Translations under genes and position numbers: made by a program
Part shown: positions 7,973 to 16,321 of the stretch, in pieces
Numbering within the stretch: position 1 is the stretch's first letter
Layout of the letters: the number at the start of each line of letters is the position of its first letter
Notes under the pieces: generated by a model
The model's database searches: none
The model's input: the letters and a program-made list of their open reading frames with translations, nothing else
What the model was told of the DNA's origin: nothing
From: CAZYJR01 sp964647905
GTDB taxonomy: Bacteria > Desulfobacterota > DSM-4660 > Desulfatiglandales > HGW-15
Assembly (NCBI GenBank): GCA_964647905.1
Contig: CAZYJR010000001.1
Location: forward strand, 248,001-312,000
Direction: 5' to 3'
DNA: 64,000 bases

Positions 7973-10567
7973 CTAGATTGTGGAGAGTATGTTCGACCTC
8001 ACCGCTTCCAGCTCCTCGCCGTCCGAGATCTTCTGGCCCCGGGGGTCGCGCACATAGAACACCCCGGTGGTCTTTTCCTTGTCCGAGTAGACCGTGGCAA
8101 AGCGGATATCCAGTTGTAGGGCGAAGATGCCTCTGGCCAGGTGATAGAGTATCCCGGGGCGGTTCCCCGCGGCTATCTCGATGGCTGTGAAGAAGTCCGA
8201 GGCCCGGTTGTCCACTCGGACCTTCCTTATCCAGGGGGCGGCCGTGGAGCCCGACCCGGTGCCGGCGGCCAGTCGCTTTTCCAGCAGCGGCTCCAACTGC
8301 TGCCGGCCCTCGGCCACAGCCTCGGCCTGGTCCCGGATCCGGGCCCAGGTCTCCTTCTCCCTGTAAGGGTCCGGGGGGTTGCTGACGCGGTAGATATCAA
8401 AGGCCAGGCCGTTCTTGAGGGTGGAGATGTTTGCCGAGAGCACCTGGATGTCGTGGAGGGTGAAGAGTCCCACCATCTGGCTGAAGAGCCCCGGCCGGTC
8501 GTAGGTGCAAAGGATTATCTTGGTCACCGCCACCGAGTCCAGCTTGGCCTGACGCCAGGCGAGCTTCCTGTCCCCCAGCCTGAGGGCCAGGCGGAAGTGC
8601 TTTTCAATGTCCTCCTGGGGGGTGTTGAGGAAGTACCGGGTGGAGGCCTGATCGGCCAGCTTGATTACTGCGGGCTTGGGGAAGTCCTTGACCAGCTTCC
8701 GGTAGAGCCATTCTTTCTTCTCCCTTACCCGGGTGGTGGCGTCGGGTGTGGCGAGGCTTCCTCTCTCCAGTATACGGCGGACTTTGGAGAAGAGCTCCAC
8801 CAGGAGGGTCATCTTCCACTCGCCGCTGGCTGTGGGGCCGGTGGCGAAGCAGTCGGCAACGGTGAGGAGAAAGAGGAGGTTCAGGAGCTCTGGGCGCTGG
8901 ATGACCTGGGCCGCCTGAACAGCGGTCTTCTCGTCGTTCAGGTCGCGCTTCTGGCTGATGTTTACCAGGAAGAGGTGGTGCTCCACCAGGAAAGACACCA
9001 CCCGGACCGCCTCTCCCGAGAGCCCCAAGCGCTGGAGGACCCTGGGTACAACCGCCGCCCCCTTTTGAGAGTGATCGCCGCGGTATCCCTTTCCGATGTC
9101 ATGGATGAGGGCGGCGAGATACAGCCACTCCGGATGGCTCAAGGCCTTCAAGACCTTGCGGAAGCGGGGCCAGCGCTCGTCAAAGCCGCCCTTGGATATT
9201 TCGTAGATGATCTCCAGGGTGCGGAGGGAGTGGATGTCAACGGTATCCACGTGGTAGTAGCCGAACTGGGCGAGGTTCCTGATCCTGGTGAACTCGGGTA
9301 TGAAGAGATCCACCAGACCGATCTCCAGCGCCAGCCTGATGATCCGGGGGTTCCTGGGCTCCAGTATCAGGCCGAGGAAGAGCTCGCGTGAGCCCGGGCT
9401 GTTGAAAAGCTCCCTGCCCCTGTAGATGATCGTCTTCCGCGCCTCCCAGATGAACCCCGATCCAAGGAAAAGGCCGTGCCGGTTGGCCTGGTCAAAGGCC
9501 CTGAGGACCACCATGGGGTCCTTGGAATCCAGGCCCTCTTCACCCAGGACGATGTTTCCCTTGAGCACCTTGAACTCCGAGGAGAGACGCTCGGGCTGCG
9601 GGTCCGGGGGTAGGGGGATGATCATGTCCAGGGCCTTGGTCTGGAACTGCTCCCTGCCGTAGCGCACCCGGTTGAGGTGGAGATAGAGGTTTCTCATGAA
9701 CCGCTCGGGACCGGTGCTGTACGGCCTGTCATGGTATCCCAGTGTCTTGGATAGCTCCTGCTGGTGGCTGACGAGCAGGCGGTCCTCCCTCCTGCCGCCG
9801 GCCAGATGCAGGTGATTGCGGATCTTGAGGAGGAACCTCTTGGAGTACATGAGCTGGGACAGGCCGAAGTGGGAGAAGTCCGAGATCGCCTTCATGCGGC
9901 CCAGGGGCCTGACACCGAAGTAGAGTCGGGCTATCCAGGCCATGAAATGGAGGTCCCGGATGCCGCCCAGGCCTTCCTTAATGTCCGGCTCCAGGAAGAA
10001 GTCCACTCGGCCGTACTTCTTCTCCCGGAGCTCCTGGTACGCCAGGAAGCGATCCAGGTGCTCCTTGCGCTCCAGGGCAAGCTCGCTCCAGAGGTAGCGC
10101 TCGAAGTCCTTGAAAAGCCCCCTGGAGCCGTATATCAGGCGCGCGTCCATAAGGGCGGTCAGGACCGGGAACTCCTTTCGGATGAGCTCCAGGCACTCTT
10201 CCGGGGTGAGAAAGGTGTATCCGAGCTCCAGCCCCGCGTCCCAGAGCGGGTAGAGCGCCCGGGCTATCCTCTTTTCGTCCGCCTCTGAGAGCCCTTCCCG
10301 TTGTATTATCATAAGGTCCACATCCGAGCCGAAGCAGAGCTCCCTGCGGCCGTAACTCCCGGTGCCCACCACTGAAAAGCGGAGGCCCTGATCGCGGCCT
10401 TTTCCTCGGCCCGGCCCTCCGGAGTGCATGAGGTCGCGCACCAGGCAGTCGACCAGGTGGGTGTACCGCCTGGTTGTATAAACCCCGAAACCCCGGCCCT
10501 GCTCCTCCAGGACGATCCCCTCCTTTGCAAGGCGGAATCGGTCGATGATCGCTCTTGTGTCTGTCAA
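7973..10567 (-). CDS. glnD: PII uridylyltransferase/uridylyl-removing enzyme GlnD (copy 1)
   Basis: GlnD uridylylates PII proteins when glutamine is low and removes UMP when it is high. The 864-residue protein has a nucleotidyltransferase motif (GSYGRRELCFGSDVDLM), a PII-uridylyltransferase helical region, an HD domain (LIHDIGKG followed by GDHSQKGA) and two C-terminal ACT domains (DRPGLFSQMVGLF and NRPGILYHLARGI). Length and domain order match the family. The start used is TTG at 10567, since no ATG or GTG fits better; the ribosome binding site is weak. It follows glnB by 78 bp in the same direction. A second complete glnD lies at 13.1-15.7 kb. Confidence 0.94.
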   Translation of the reverse strand: MTDTRAIIDRFRLAKEGIVLEEQGRGFGVYTTRRYTHLVDCLVRDLMHSGGPGRGKGRDQGLRFSVVGTGSYGRRELCFGSDVDLMIIQREGLSEADEKRIARALYPLWDAGLELGYTFLTPEECLELIRKEFPVLTALMDARLIYGSRGLFKDFERYLWSELALERKEHLDRFLAYQELREKKYGRVDFFLEPDIKEGLGGIRDLHFMAWIARLYFGVRPLGRMKAISDFSHFGLSQLMYSKRFLLKIRNHLHLAGGRREDRLLVSHQQELSKTLGYHDRPYSTGPERFMRNLYLHLNRVRYGREQFQTKALDMIIPLPPDPQPERLSSEFKVLKGNIVLGEEGLDSKDPMVVLRAFDQANRHGLFLGSGFIWEARKTIIYRGRELFNSPGSRELFLGLILEPRNPRIIRLALEIGLVDLFIPEFTRIRNLAQFGYYHVDTVDIHSLRTLEIIYEISKGGFDERWPRFRKVLKALSHPEWLYLAALIHDIGKGYRGDHSQKGAAVVPRVLQRLGLSGEAVRVVSFLVEHHLFLVNISQKRDLNDEKTAVQAAQVIQRPELLNLLFLLTVADCFATGPTASGEWKMTLLVELFSKVRRILERGSLATPDATTRVREKKEWLYRKLVKDFPKPAVIKLADQASTRYFLNTPQEDIEKHFRLALRLGDRKLAWRQAKLDSVAVTKIILCTYDRPGLFSQMVGLFTLHDIQVLSANISTLKNGLAFDIYRVSNPPDPYREKETWARIRDQAEAVAEGRQQLEPLLEKRLAAGTGSGSTAAPWIRKVRVDNRASDFFTAIEIAAGNRPGILYHLARGIFALQLDIRFATVYSDKEKTTGVFYVRDPRGQKISDGEELEAVRSNILSTI

Positions 10568-10645
10568 GGGATGAAATCCGGTTCCAAGTGTGAAGGGGCC
10601 TTTCGTCGGGATGGAGCGGGGCGGGGTCCTCCCGGCCCCTGCCGG

Positions 10646-10984
10646 CTAAATGGCAGCATCGTCCTCCTCGCCCGTCCTTATGCGCACGGCTCTTTCCACG
10701 GGAGTGACAAAGATTTTGCCGTCGCCTATCTCTCCGGTCCGGGCGGCCTCTCGGGCGGCGTCCACCACCCGTTTCACCAGGTCGTCCGGGACCACCACCT
10801 CGATCTTGATCTTGGGCACGAAGTCCACCACATACTCAGCTCCCCTGTAGATCTCCTTGTGCCCCTTCTGCCTGCCGAACCCCTTTATTTCCGATACGTT
10901 CATGCCTCCGGCCCCTGCGTCCAGGATGGCCTCCTGGACTTCATCCAACTTGAAGGGCTTCAGAATGATCTCGATCTTTTTCAT
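10646..10984 (-). CDS. glnB: Nitrogen regulatory protein PII (copy 1)
   Basis: This is a 112-residue PII protein, a trimeric sensor of ATP/ADP and 2-oxoglutarate. The T-loop carries the uridylylation Tyr51 in the context RGAEYVVDF, the C-loop signature TGEIGDGKIFV is complete, and the start MKKIEIILKPFKLDEV is canonical. It precedes glnD copy 1 on the minus strand and so probably forms a glnB-glnD operon from the sigma-70-type promoter at 11125-11153. It differs clearly from the second PII at 12731, so the two are likely GlnB-like and GlnK-like paralogues; this one is named GlnB because it is not linked to amtB. Confidence 0.95.
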   Translation of the reverse strand: MKKIEIILKPFKLDEVQEAILDAGAGGMNVSEIKGFGRQKGHKEIYRGAEYVVDFVPKIKIEVVVPDDLVKRVVDAAREAARTGEIGDGKIFVTPVERAVRIRTGEEDDAAI

Positions 10985-11124
10985 TTTTGTCGCATCCTTT
11001 CCAAAGACGGAAACACCGACCAGGAAAGCCCCCGCTCTTGGCGTGAAAGGCGGGCCGGGCGGGGGCGGTTCACCGATGATTGTTCAATCCGCTGAAATTG
11101 TGGAAAAATTTTCTTACTCTTTTC

Positions 11125-11153
11125 ATGTTATGGCCCCCCCTGGCTGTTGTCAA
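11125..11153 (-). promoter_or_regulatory. Sigma-70-type promoter for glnB-glnD
   Basis: On the minus strand TTGACA (11153-11148) is separated by exactly 17 bp from TAACAT (11130-11125). The expected start is near 11118, giving a 5' leader of roughly 130 nt before glnB. The -35 box is perfect and the -10 is acceptable. This suggests housekeeping expression of the glnB-glnD pair, in contrast to the sigma-54 promoter on the other side. Confidence 0.65.
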
Positions 11154-11347
11154 TTCAATTCCCTCCTGAACTGCGCGTTCGGTGCCGGGGCTGTAAAGGG
11201 CCCTGCTCAATACCTATTGATGAGCTTATTACATTTATGTCTTTTGGGGCGTATCTCCCCACGTTTTTGTTGGGCCGAGGTCCTGAACCGTCTCGGGGTT
11301 TTCCTATAATACTCTGATAATATTGGATAAACCTCATCCATGCTTCG

Positions 11348-11363
11348 TGGCACACCCCTTGCT
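11348..11363 (+). promoter_or_regulatory. Sigma-54 (-24/-12) promoter for amtB-glnK-glnD2
   Basis: The sequence TGGCAC-ACCCC-TTGCT matches the sigma-54 consensus. The invariant GG (11349-11350) and GC (11361-11362) are separated by the required 10 bp. Transcription should start near 11374, about 120 nt before the amtB start. An NtrC- or NifA-class activator is therefore required, and the operon should be induced by nitrogen limitation. Confidence 0.88.
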
Positions 11364-11492
11364 CTTACTCGAAGCCGCAGATCGTGGTTGGAGACAGCCT
11401 TATAATTTGAATGAGATAGTGCCCATCCCCATAAATATCTTATGGGCACTACCGGGTTTCCAGGCCAGAAACGAGATAAGGAGGATAGGATA

Positions 11493-12713
11493 GTGAGCCC
11501 TTCGGATACTGTTTTCGTTCTCTTTTCAGCCGCAATGGTAATGCTCATGACACCCGGGCTTGCCCTGTTTTACGGGGGTATGGTTCGAAAGAAGAACGTC
11601 CTCGGGACCCTGATGCAGAGCTTCATCATCCTGGCCGTAATCACGCTGGAGTGGGTCCTTTGGGGGTATTCAATGGCCTTCGGGCCGGACCACGCAGGAC
11701 TAACAGGGGGGCTGGACTGGTTCGCCCTCCGTGGAGTGGGGGCCGAGCCCAGCACTGAGTACGGCGTCACAATCCCGCATTTCGCCTTTATGATTTTTCA
11801 GTGCATGTTCGCAATAATAACCCCGGCCTTGATAACAGGAGCCTTTGCTGAGCGAATAAAGTTCAGCGCCTTCCTGGTCTTTACCGTTGCCTGGGCCACC
11901 CTGGTCTATAATCCGCTGTGCCACTGGGTCTGGGGAGTGGGCGGCTGGATGGGGCGGATGGGCGCACTGGACTTTGCCGGGGGTACGGTGGTCCACATAA
12001 GCTCGGGTGTTTCAGCCCTGGCGGCCGCCCTGGTCGTTGGCAGGCGCAAGGGGTTCGGCAGCACCGCGTTCATCCCTCACAACCTGCCCATGACGCTTAC
12101 CGGTGCGGCTATTCTTTGGTTCGGGTGGTTCGGGTTCAACGCAGGGAGCGCCCTTGCCTGCAACGGCTTGGCCGCCAATGCGTTCGTGGTCACCCACGTG
12201 GCCTCATCCGCGGCCGCTGTGAGCTGGATGTCACTGGAGTGGATCCACAGGGGGAAGCCCACGACTCTGGGCGTTGCCAGCGGCGCTGTGGCAGGGCTGG
12301 TGGCAATAACTCCCGGATCCGGGTTCGTGGGCACTATGCCAGCCCTCATAGTAGGCTTGGCCGCCGGGGGCATCTGCTACGGCGGCGTGCTTCTCAAGGG
12401 GCTCATGGGTTATGACGACTCACTGGACGTGGTAGCCATTCACGGCCTGGGCGGGACCTGGGGGGCCCTGGCCACCGGGCTCTTTGCCAGCACATCGGTC
12501 AACCCGGCGGGCGGTGACGGGCTTTTCTTCGGTAATCCGGGTCAGCTCTGGGTCCAGGTGGTCTCTGTGGCTGTCACCATTGTTTTTGCATTTGTCATGA
12601 CTTTTCTGATCCTCAAGGTCGTGGAGCTTGTTATGGGGATCAGGGTGGACGAAGAGGAAGAGGAAAAAGGCCTGGATCTCATGTTGCATAACGAGACTGG
12701 ATACAGCTTATAA
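11493..12713 (+). CDS. amtB: Ammonium transporter
   Basis: This is a polytopic inner-membrane ammonium channel of the Amt family. The GTG at 11493 is chosen because TAAGGAGGA lies 7 bp upstream; the longer open frame from 11442 adds an unlikely hydrophilic tail. The 406-residue product starts at the first membrane helix (SDTVFVLFSAAMVMLMTPGLALFYGGMVRKKN). The family signature DFAGGTVVHISSG and the His-containing pore helices (first pore His in GTVVHISSG, second in DVVAIHGLGG) are present. No long N-terminal signal peptide is seen. It is followed after 17 bp by glnK, the usual amtB partner that blocks the channel when unmodified. Confidence 0.96.
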   Translation: MSPSDTVFVLFSAAMVMLMTPGLALFYGGMVRKKNVLGTLMQSFIILAVITLEWVLWGYSMAFGPDHAGLTGGLDWFALRGVGAEPSTEYGVTIPHFAFMIFQCMFAIITPALITGAFAERIKFSAFLVFTVAWATLVYNPLCHWVWGVGGWMGRMGALDFAGGTVVHISSGVSALAAALVVGRRKGFGSTAFIPHNLPMTLTGAAILWFGWFGFNAGSALACNGLAANAFVVTHVASSAAAVSWMSLEWIHRGKPTTLGVASGAVAGLVAITPGSGFVGTMPALIVGLAAGGICYGGVLLKGLMGYDDSLDVVAIHGLGGTWGALATGLFASTSVNPAGGDGLFFGNPGQLWVQVVSVAVTIVFAFVMTFLILKVVELVMGIRVDEEEEEKGLDLMLHNETGYSL

Positions 12714-12730
12714 AGGGGAGGAATAGGGTC

Positions 12731-13069
12731 ATGAAAAAGATAGAGGCGATTATCAAACCCTTCAAGCTTGATGAAGTGAAGGATGGGCTCTCCAGCCTGG
12801 GAGTGAAAGGGCTGACCGTGACCGAGGTGAAGGGCTTCGGCCGCCAGAAAGGGCACCGTGAGATATACAGAGGGGCCGAGTACCAGGTGGACTTCGTTTC
12901 CAAGCTGAAAATCGAGGTGGTGGTGGACTCCTCCCTGCTCCGGGAGGCGGTGGAGATGATACAGGCGCGGGCCAAGACCGGGCGGATCGGGGACGGGAAG
13001 ATCTTCATCCTGCCTGTGGAGGAGGTGATCAGGATTCGAACCGGCGAGACGGGGGTGGAGGCCATCTAG
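12731..13069 (+). CDS. glnK: Nitrogen regulatory protein PII (copy 2, GlnK type)
   Basis: This is a 112-residue PII paralogue directly downstream of amtB. It keeps Tyr51 in the T-loop (RGAEYQVDF) and the C-loop signature TGRIGDGKIFI. GlnK proteins dock on AmtB and close it when ammonium is plentiful; uridylylation on Tyr51 prevents docking. The ribosome binding site GGGGAGGA precedes the ATG. The operon position and the sigma-54 promoter support the GlnK assignment over GlnB. Confidence 0.95.
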   Translation: MKKIEAIIKPFKLDEVKDGLSSLGVKGLTVTEVKGFGRQKGHREIYRGAEYQVDFVSKLKIEVVVDSSLLREAVEMIQARAKTGRIGDGKIFILPVEEVIRIRTGETGVEAI

Positions 13070-13110
13070 CCCGGCCCTTTCCTGGGCCCTGGGCCAAATG
13101 GTGTATCGGA

Positions 13111-15693
13111 ATGAAGGGAGCACTGGAAGAGCTGAGAGAGGCGCGTCTAGGCCTGGCCCGGTCGCTTTTGGGCTCGCGCCTAGAGGATCCTTTCGAAGCG
13201 CGCCTCTCGGAAATCATGGATCAATATTTCAGGCGGGGGGTAGAGGAAAGCCCCACCGGGAGGCGGCTTTTCAAGGCGGGGAAGGCCTTTTCCTTCGTTG
13301 CAGTGGGGGGCTACGGCAGGAAGGAGCTCTGCGTTTGCTCCGACGTTGACCTGATGGTCCTATTCCTCCGGCGCATTCCGGAGCAGGCCAAGGATCTGAT
13401 CAGGGAAATCTTCTTTCCCCTTTGGGACCTCGGCCTGGAGATCGGCTATTCGGTGCGCACCATAAGGGACTGCGTGCAGCTCTCACGGAGGGACTTCGAG
13501 GTCCTTACCTCTCTTCTCGACGCCCGTTTCATAGGAGGGGATTCCCAGCTCTTTCTCCGGCTCTTGGAGAGGATGGAAGGCAAGGTCCTGGGGGCCGACC
13601 GGGGGCTCTTTACCAGGTGGCTGAGGGAGGGCTTCAAGGTCCGCAAAGAGGCCTTCGGGGATGCCAGTCATCTCCTGGAGCCGGACCTCAAGAAGGGGGC
13701 GGGCGGGCTGAGGGATTTCCATCACGTGTTGTGGCTTGCCAAGGCTGAGTCCCGGCTCATCAATCCCAGGGACCTGGAGTACCACGGGCGTCTATCTCAC
13801 AACGAATACCAGGACCTGGAACGCCGCCTGGGGCTCGTCAGGCTGGTAAGGAACCACCTTCACCAGATCTGCGGGCGCAAGAATGACAGGCTCTATTTCG
13901 AGTACCAGAAGGAGATCGCCGGACGGCTGGGCTACAGGGACAGCGGCGCCCACCTGGCGGTGGAGCAGTTCATGGGAGACCTGCATGCCGCCATGGCCGC
14001 GATCAAGACCCTGACCAGGCCCTTTCTTTCAGGCCGCCCCGGAAACGGCGCGATTCCGGACGCCGGAGGGGCGGCGTGCAGGGAGGGCGTCTACACCCAT
14101 CGCGGAGAGCTCCATTTTTCCTCGGCCACCGCTATCCTTGCCGATCCCATGCTACTGGTCAGGATCTTTCAGGAGTCTGCACGGCTGGGGGAGCCGCTCT
14201 CGTTGGAAGCCATGCGCCTGGTAAGGGAGTTCCTGCACCTGGTGGACGGGCCTTTCCGCTCGCACCCCGGAGCCCTGGAAGGACTGATAGGAGTGCTGGA
14301 GTCCCCTTGGGGGAGCGCGGCCCTGGATCAGATGTTCGATTCCGGCCTCCTGTGCGCCCTGGTCCCGGAGCTCGAGGAAGTCAAGGACAGGGTACAGTTC
14401 GACACCTACCACATCTACCCGGTGGGGAGGCATTCCCTGGAAACCGTTCGGCTTCTCAAGGAAATAGGCCGCCATAACGAGCTCCTCCTCTCCAGCATAT
14501 ACCTGGAGCTCCAGGACCCGGGATCATTGCTCCTGGCCGCCCTTTTCCACGATCTGGGCAAGGTGGGGGCGAACCATGCCGCCAGGGGGGCCGCATCGGT
14601 CAAGAAGTTCCTGGGGCGCATGGGCATGGACAAGAGGCGTGTGGCCGAGGTGGTGTTTCTGGTCAGGCACCACTTGTTGATGGCGGAAACAGCCACCAGG
14701 CGGGATTTGAACGACGAGAAAGTGATTGTGGGCTGCGCTCGGACTATCGGCACTGTTGAACGGCTGAAGAGGCTCTATCTGCTGACATGGGCGGATGCCC
14801 GGGCCACAGGACCCAGGGCCTGGAGCGAGTGGACCGCCGGCCTGGTCCAGGAGTTATTCTTCAAGGTCATGCACATCCTGGAAAAAGGGGAGCTGGCCAC
14901 TCAGGACGCATCAAGGAGGGCGGCCGGGAGCCGCAGGGAGGCGGCCCGGTTGATAAGCAAGGAAGGCGGACCGGGTTGCCTGGACGAGTGGTTCGAGGTG
15001 ATGTCTCCGAGGTATGTATTGAACACCCCTCCCAGGGAGATCGTCAGACACCTGAGGCTGGTGGAGCGGCTGGGTAAGCCCTTTGAGAGGGATGCAGGGG
15101 CGTTCATTCTTGAGGCCAGGGAGGACGAGGCCTCCGGCTGCTGGGAGATCACCCTGGCGGCCGATGACCGCCCCGGATTGTTTTCCGACATGGCGGGCGT
15201 CCTGGCCCTCCACAACCTGAACATCCTTTCCTCAGACATTTACACCTGGCGGGACGGCACGGCTGTTGACGCCTTCCGGGTGGATGGGCCGGGTGAGGGA
15301 AGAGACCCGGCTGAGATCTGGGAAAGAGTGATACGTGACCTGGAAAAGGTCCTCAACGGGGAGCTCTCGCTCAGGGTCGAATTGGGGACCAAGGCCTCCC
15401 CGTCCATACTCAGCCGGCCCGGCAGGCCTGTGAGCCCACCCCAAGTGAAAGTGGACAATGCCTCTTCTGATTTCTTCACCATAGTGGAGGTCTTCACCCA
15501 TGACCGGGTGGGCCTGCTCTACGACATCACCCGGACCCTCTCGGGTGCCGGCCTGGACATCCGCCTGGCAAGGATCGCCACCAAGGGGGACCAGGTGGTC
15601 GATGTATTCTACGTGTGCGACCTGGAGGGCCGGAAATTGGATGAGGCCCGAGTGGAAAACCTCAGCAGGGCCTTGTTGACCCTCCTGGGATGA
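13111..15693 (+). CDS. PII uridylyltransferase GlnD (copy 2)
   Basis: This is a second full-length GlnD (860 residues), 41 bp after glnK. It has the nucleotidyltransferase motif (GGYGRKELCVCSDVDLMVLF), HD domain (LFHDLGKVGANHAARGA) and both ACT domains (DRPGLFSDMAGVLALHNL and DRVGLLYDITRTLSGAGL). All motifs seen in copy 1 are kept, so both enzymes look active. The two copies are quite divergent, which argues against recent duplication. Its place behind amtB-glnK suggests a dedicated uridylyltransferase for the nitrogen-induced GlnK, made only when sigma-54 transcription is on. That division of labour is inference. Confidence 0.92.
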   Translation: MKGALEELREARLGLARSLLGSRLEDPFEARLSEIMDQYFRRGVEESPTGRRLFKAGKAFSFVAVGGYGRKELCVCSDVDLMVLFLRRIPEQAKDLIREIFFPLWDLGLEIGYSVRTIRDCVQLSRRDFEVLTSLLDARFIGGDSQLFLRLLERMEGKVLGADRGLFTRWLREGFKVRKEAFGDASHLLEPDLKKGAGGLRDFHHVLWLAKAESRLINPRDLEYHGRLSHNEYQDLERRLGLVRLVRNHLHQICGRKNDRLYFEYQKEIAGRLGYRDSGAHLAVEQFMGDLHAAMAAIKTLTRPFLSGRPGNGAIPDAGGAACREGVYTHRGELHFSSATAILADPMLLVRIFQESARLGEPLSLEAMRLVREFLHLVDGPFRSHPGALEGLIGVLESPWGSAALDQMFDSGLLCALVPELEEVKDRVQFDTYHIYPVGRHSLETVRLLKEIGRHNELLLSSIYLELQDPGSLLLAALFHDLGKVGANHAARGAASVKKFLGRMGMDKRRVAEVVFLVRHHLLMAETATRRDLNDEKVIVGCARTIGTVERLKRLYLLTWADARATGPRAWSEWTAGLVQELFFKVMHILEKGELATQDASRRAAGSRREAARLISKEGGPGCLDEWFEVMSPRYVLNTPPREIVRHLRLVERLGKPFERDAGAFILEAREDEASGCWEITLAADDRPGLFSDMAGVLALHNLNILSSDIYTWRDGTAVDAFRVDGPGEGRDPAEIWERVIRDLEKVLNGELSLRVELGTKASPSILSRPGRPVSPPQVKVDNASSDFFTIVEVFTHDRVGLLYDITRTLSGAGLDIRLARIATKGDQVVDVFYVCDLEGRKLDEARVENLSRALLTLLG

Positions 15694-15697
15694 ATGC

Positions 15698-16183
15698 TCA
15701 GGCTCCCTCTCCGGGGTCCAGCCAGAGGCTGCAGAGCCGGTGGAACACGTCGGAGAGGTAGACGATCCCCACTATCTTGTCCCCTTCGACCACTGGTATC
15801 CGCCGCGCCCCTGTCTTTATCATCCGGTCTATCAGCACGATGAAGTGGTCATCCGGGGTCGCGGTGACCGCGGGCGTACTCATTATCTGCTCCACGGTCA
15901 GGTCCTTGAACCGCTCCATGTACGGCTCCAGCTCGTCCTCCCATATGAGGTTGTGCTCCATGTCGTAGTTCATGAACGAGGGCCTCAGGTGGTAGAGGAT
16001 GTCGTGCATGGAGATCATGCCCACCAACCTGCCGAAGTCGTCGGTCACCATGATTCCGAAAGGCTTGTATCCGGTGGGCCTTGCCTTGCCGTGAAAGATC
16101 AAACGGGCGGCCTCGCTCACCAGTGCCTCAGGTTGAATGGTGGCAAAGTCAGTGACCATGAGTTCCCTTGCAGGCAGCTTCAT
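15698..16183 (-). CDS. CBS-domain pair protein
   Basis: This is a 161-residue protein with two CBS domains. The first (about 5-70) starts at ARELMVTDFATIQPEALVSEAARLI, and the second (about 95-155) at VEQIMSTPAVTATPDDHFIVLIDRMI. CBS pairs usually bind adenine nucleotides and act as energy sensors. The start at 16183 is chosen because an AGGAG-like site (ACGGAGAAGAAAA) precedes this ATG; the open frame extends to 16276. It lies 138 bp downstream of the nitrilase and could be the tail of the long operon. It is convergent with glnD2, with only 4 bp between stops. Confidence 0.85.
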   Translation of the reverse strand: MKLPARELMVTDFATIQPEALVSEAARLIFHGKARPTGYKPFGIMVTDDFGRLVGMISMHDILYHLRPSFMNYDMEHNLIWEDELEPYMERFKDLTVEQIMSTPAVTATPDDHFIVLIDRMIKTGARRIPVVEGDKIVGIVYLSDVFHRLCSLWLDPGEGA

Positions 16184-16321
16184 TTTTCTTCTCCGTAAGA
16201 CTGATTCCGGTGCTACAGTATCCACGGTAACCCGTACTCCAGCAATCGCCTGATCCACGATACGACTATAGGCCAAATCCCGGGAGCGGTCAACAAGGCC
16301 GTTACGGGCAAGGGTCGGTTC

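Larger units (their letters stand above)
10985..11492. other. Divergent intergenic region of the nitrogen-regulation locus
   Basis: These 508 bp separate glnB (leftward) from amtB (rightward). They hold a sigma-70-type promoter reading toward glnB and a sigma-54 promoter reading toward amtB, listed separately. The segment is more AT-rich than the genes around it. I looked for TGT-N10-ACA or NtrC-type dyads upstream of the sigma-54 site and saw no convincing one, so the activator binding site is unassigned. Confidence 0.7.

Noticed and set aside
11172..11187. Possible sigma-54 promoter on the minus strand toward glnB
   Set aside because: CGGCAC-N5-GCGC keeps GG-N10-GC but has a poor -12 box and lies about 190 bp from glnB, while a perfect -35 with a fair -10 at 17 bp spacing is closer.
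13070..13110. GGCCC-rich dyads between glnK and glnD2 as a terminator
   Set aside because: The stems are short, no T-run follows, and the 41-bp gap with the same direction suggests continued transcription.
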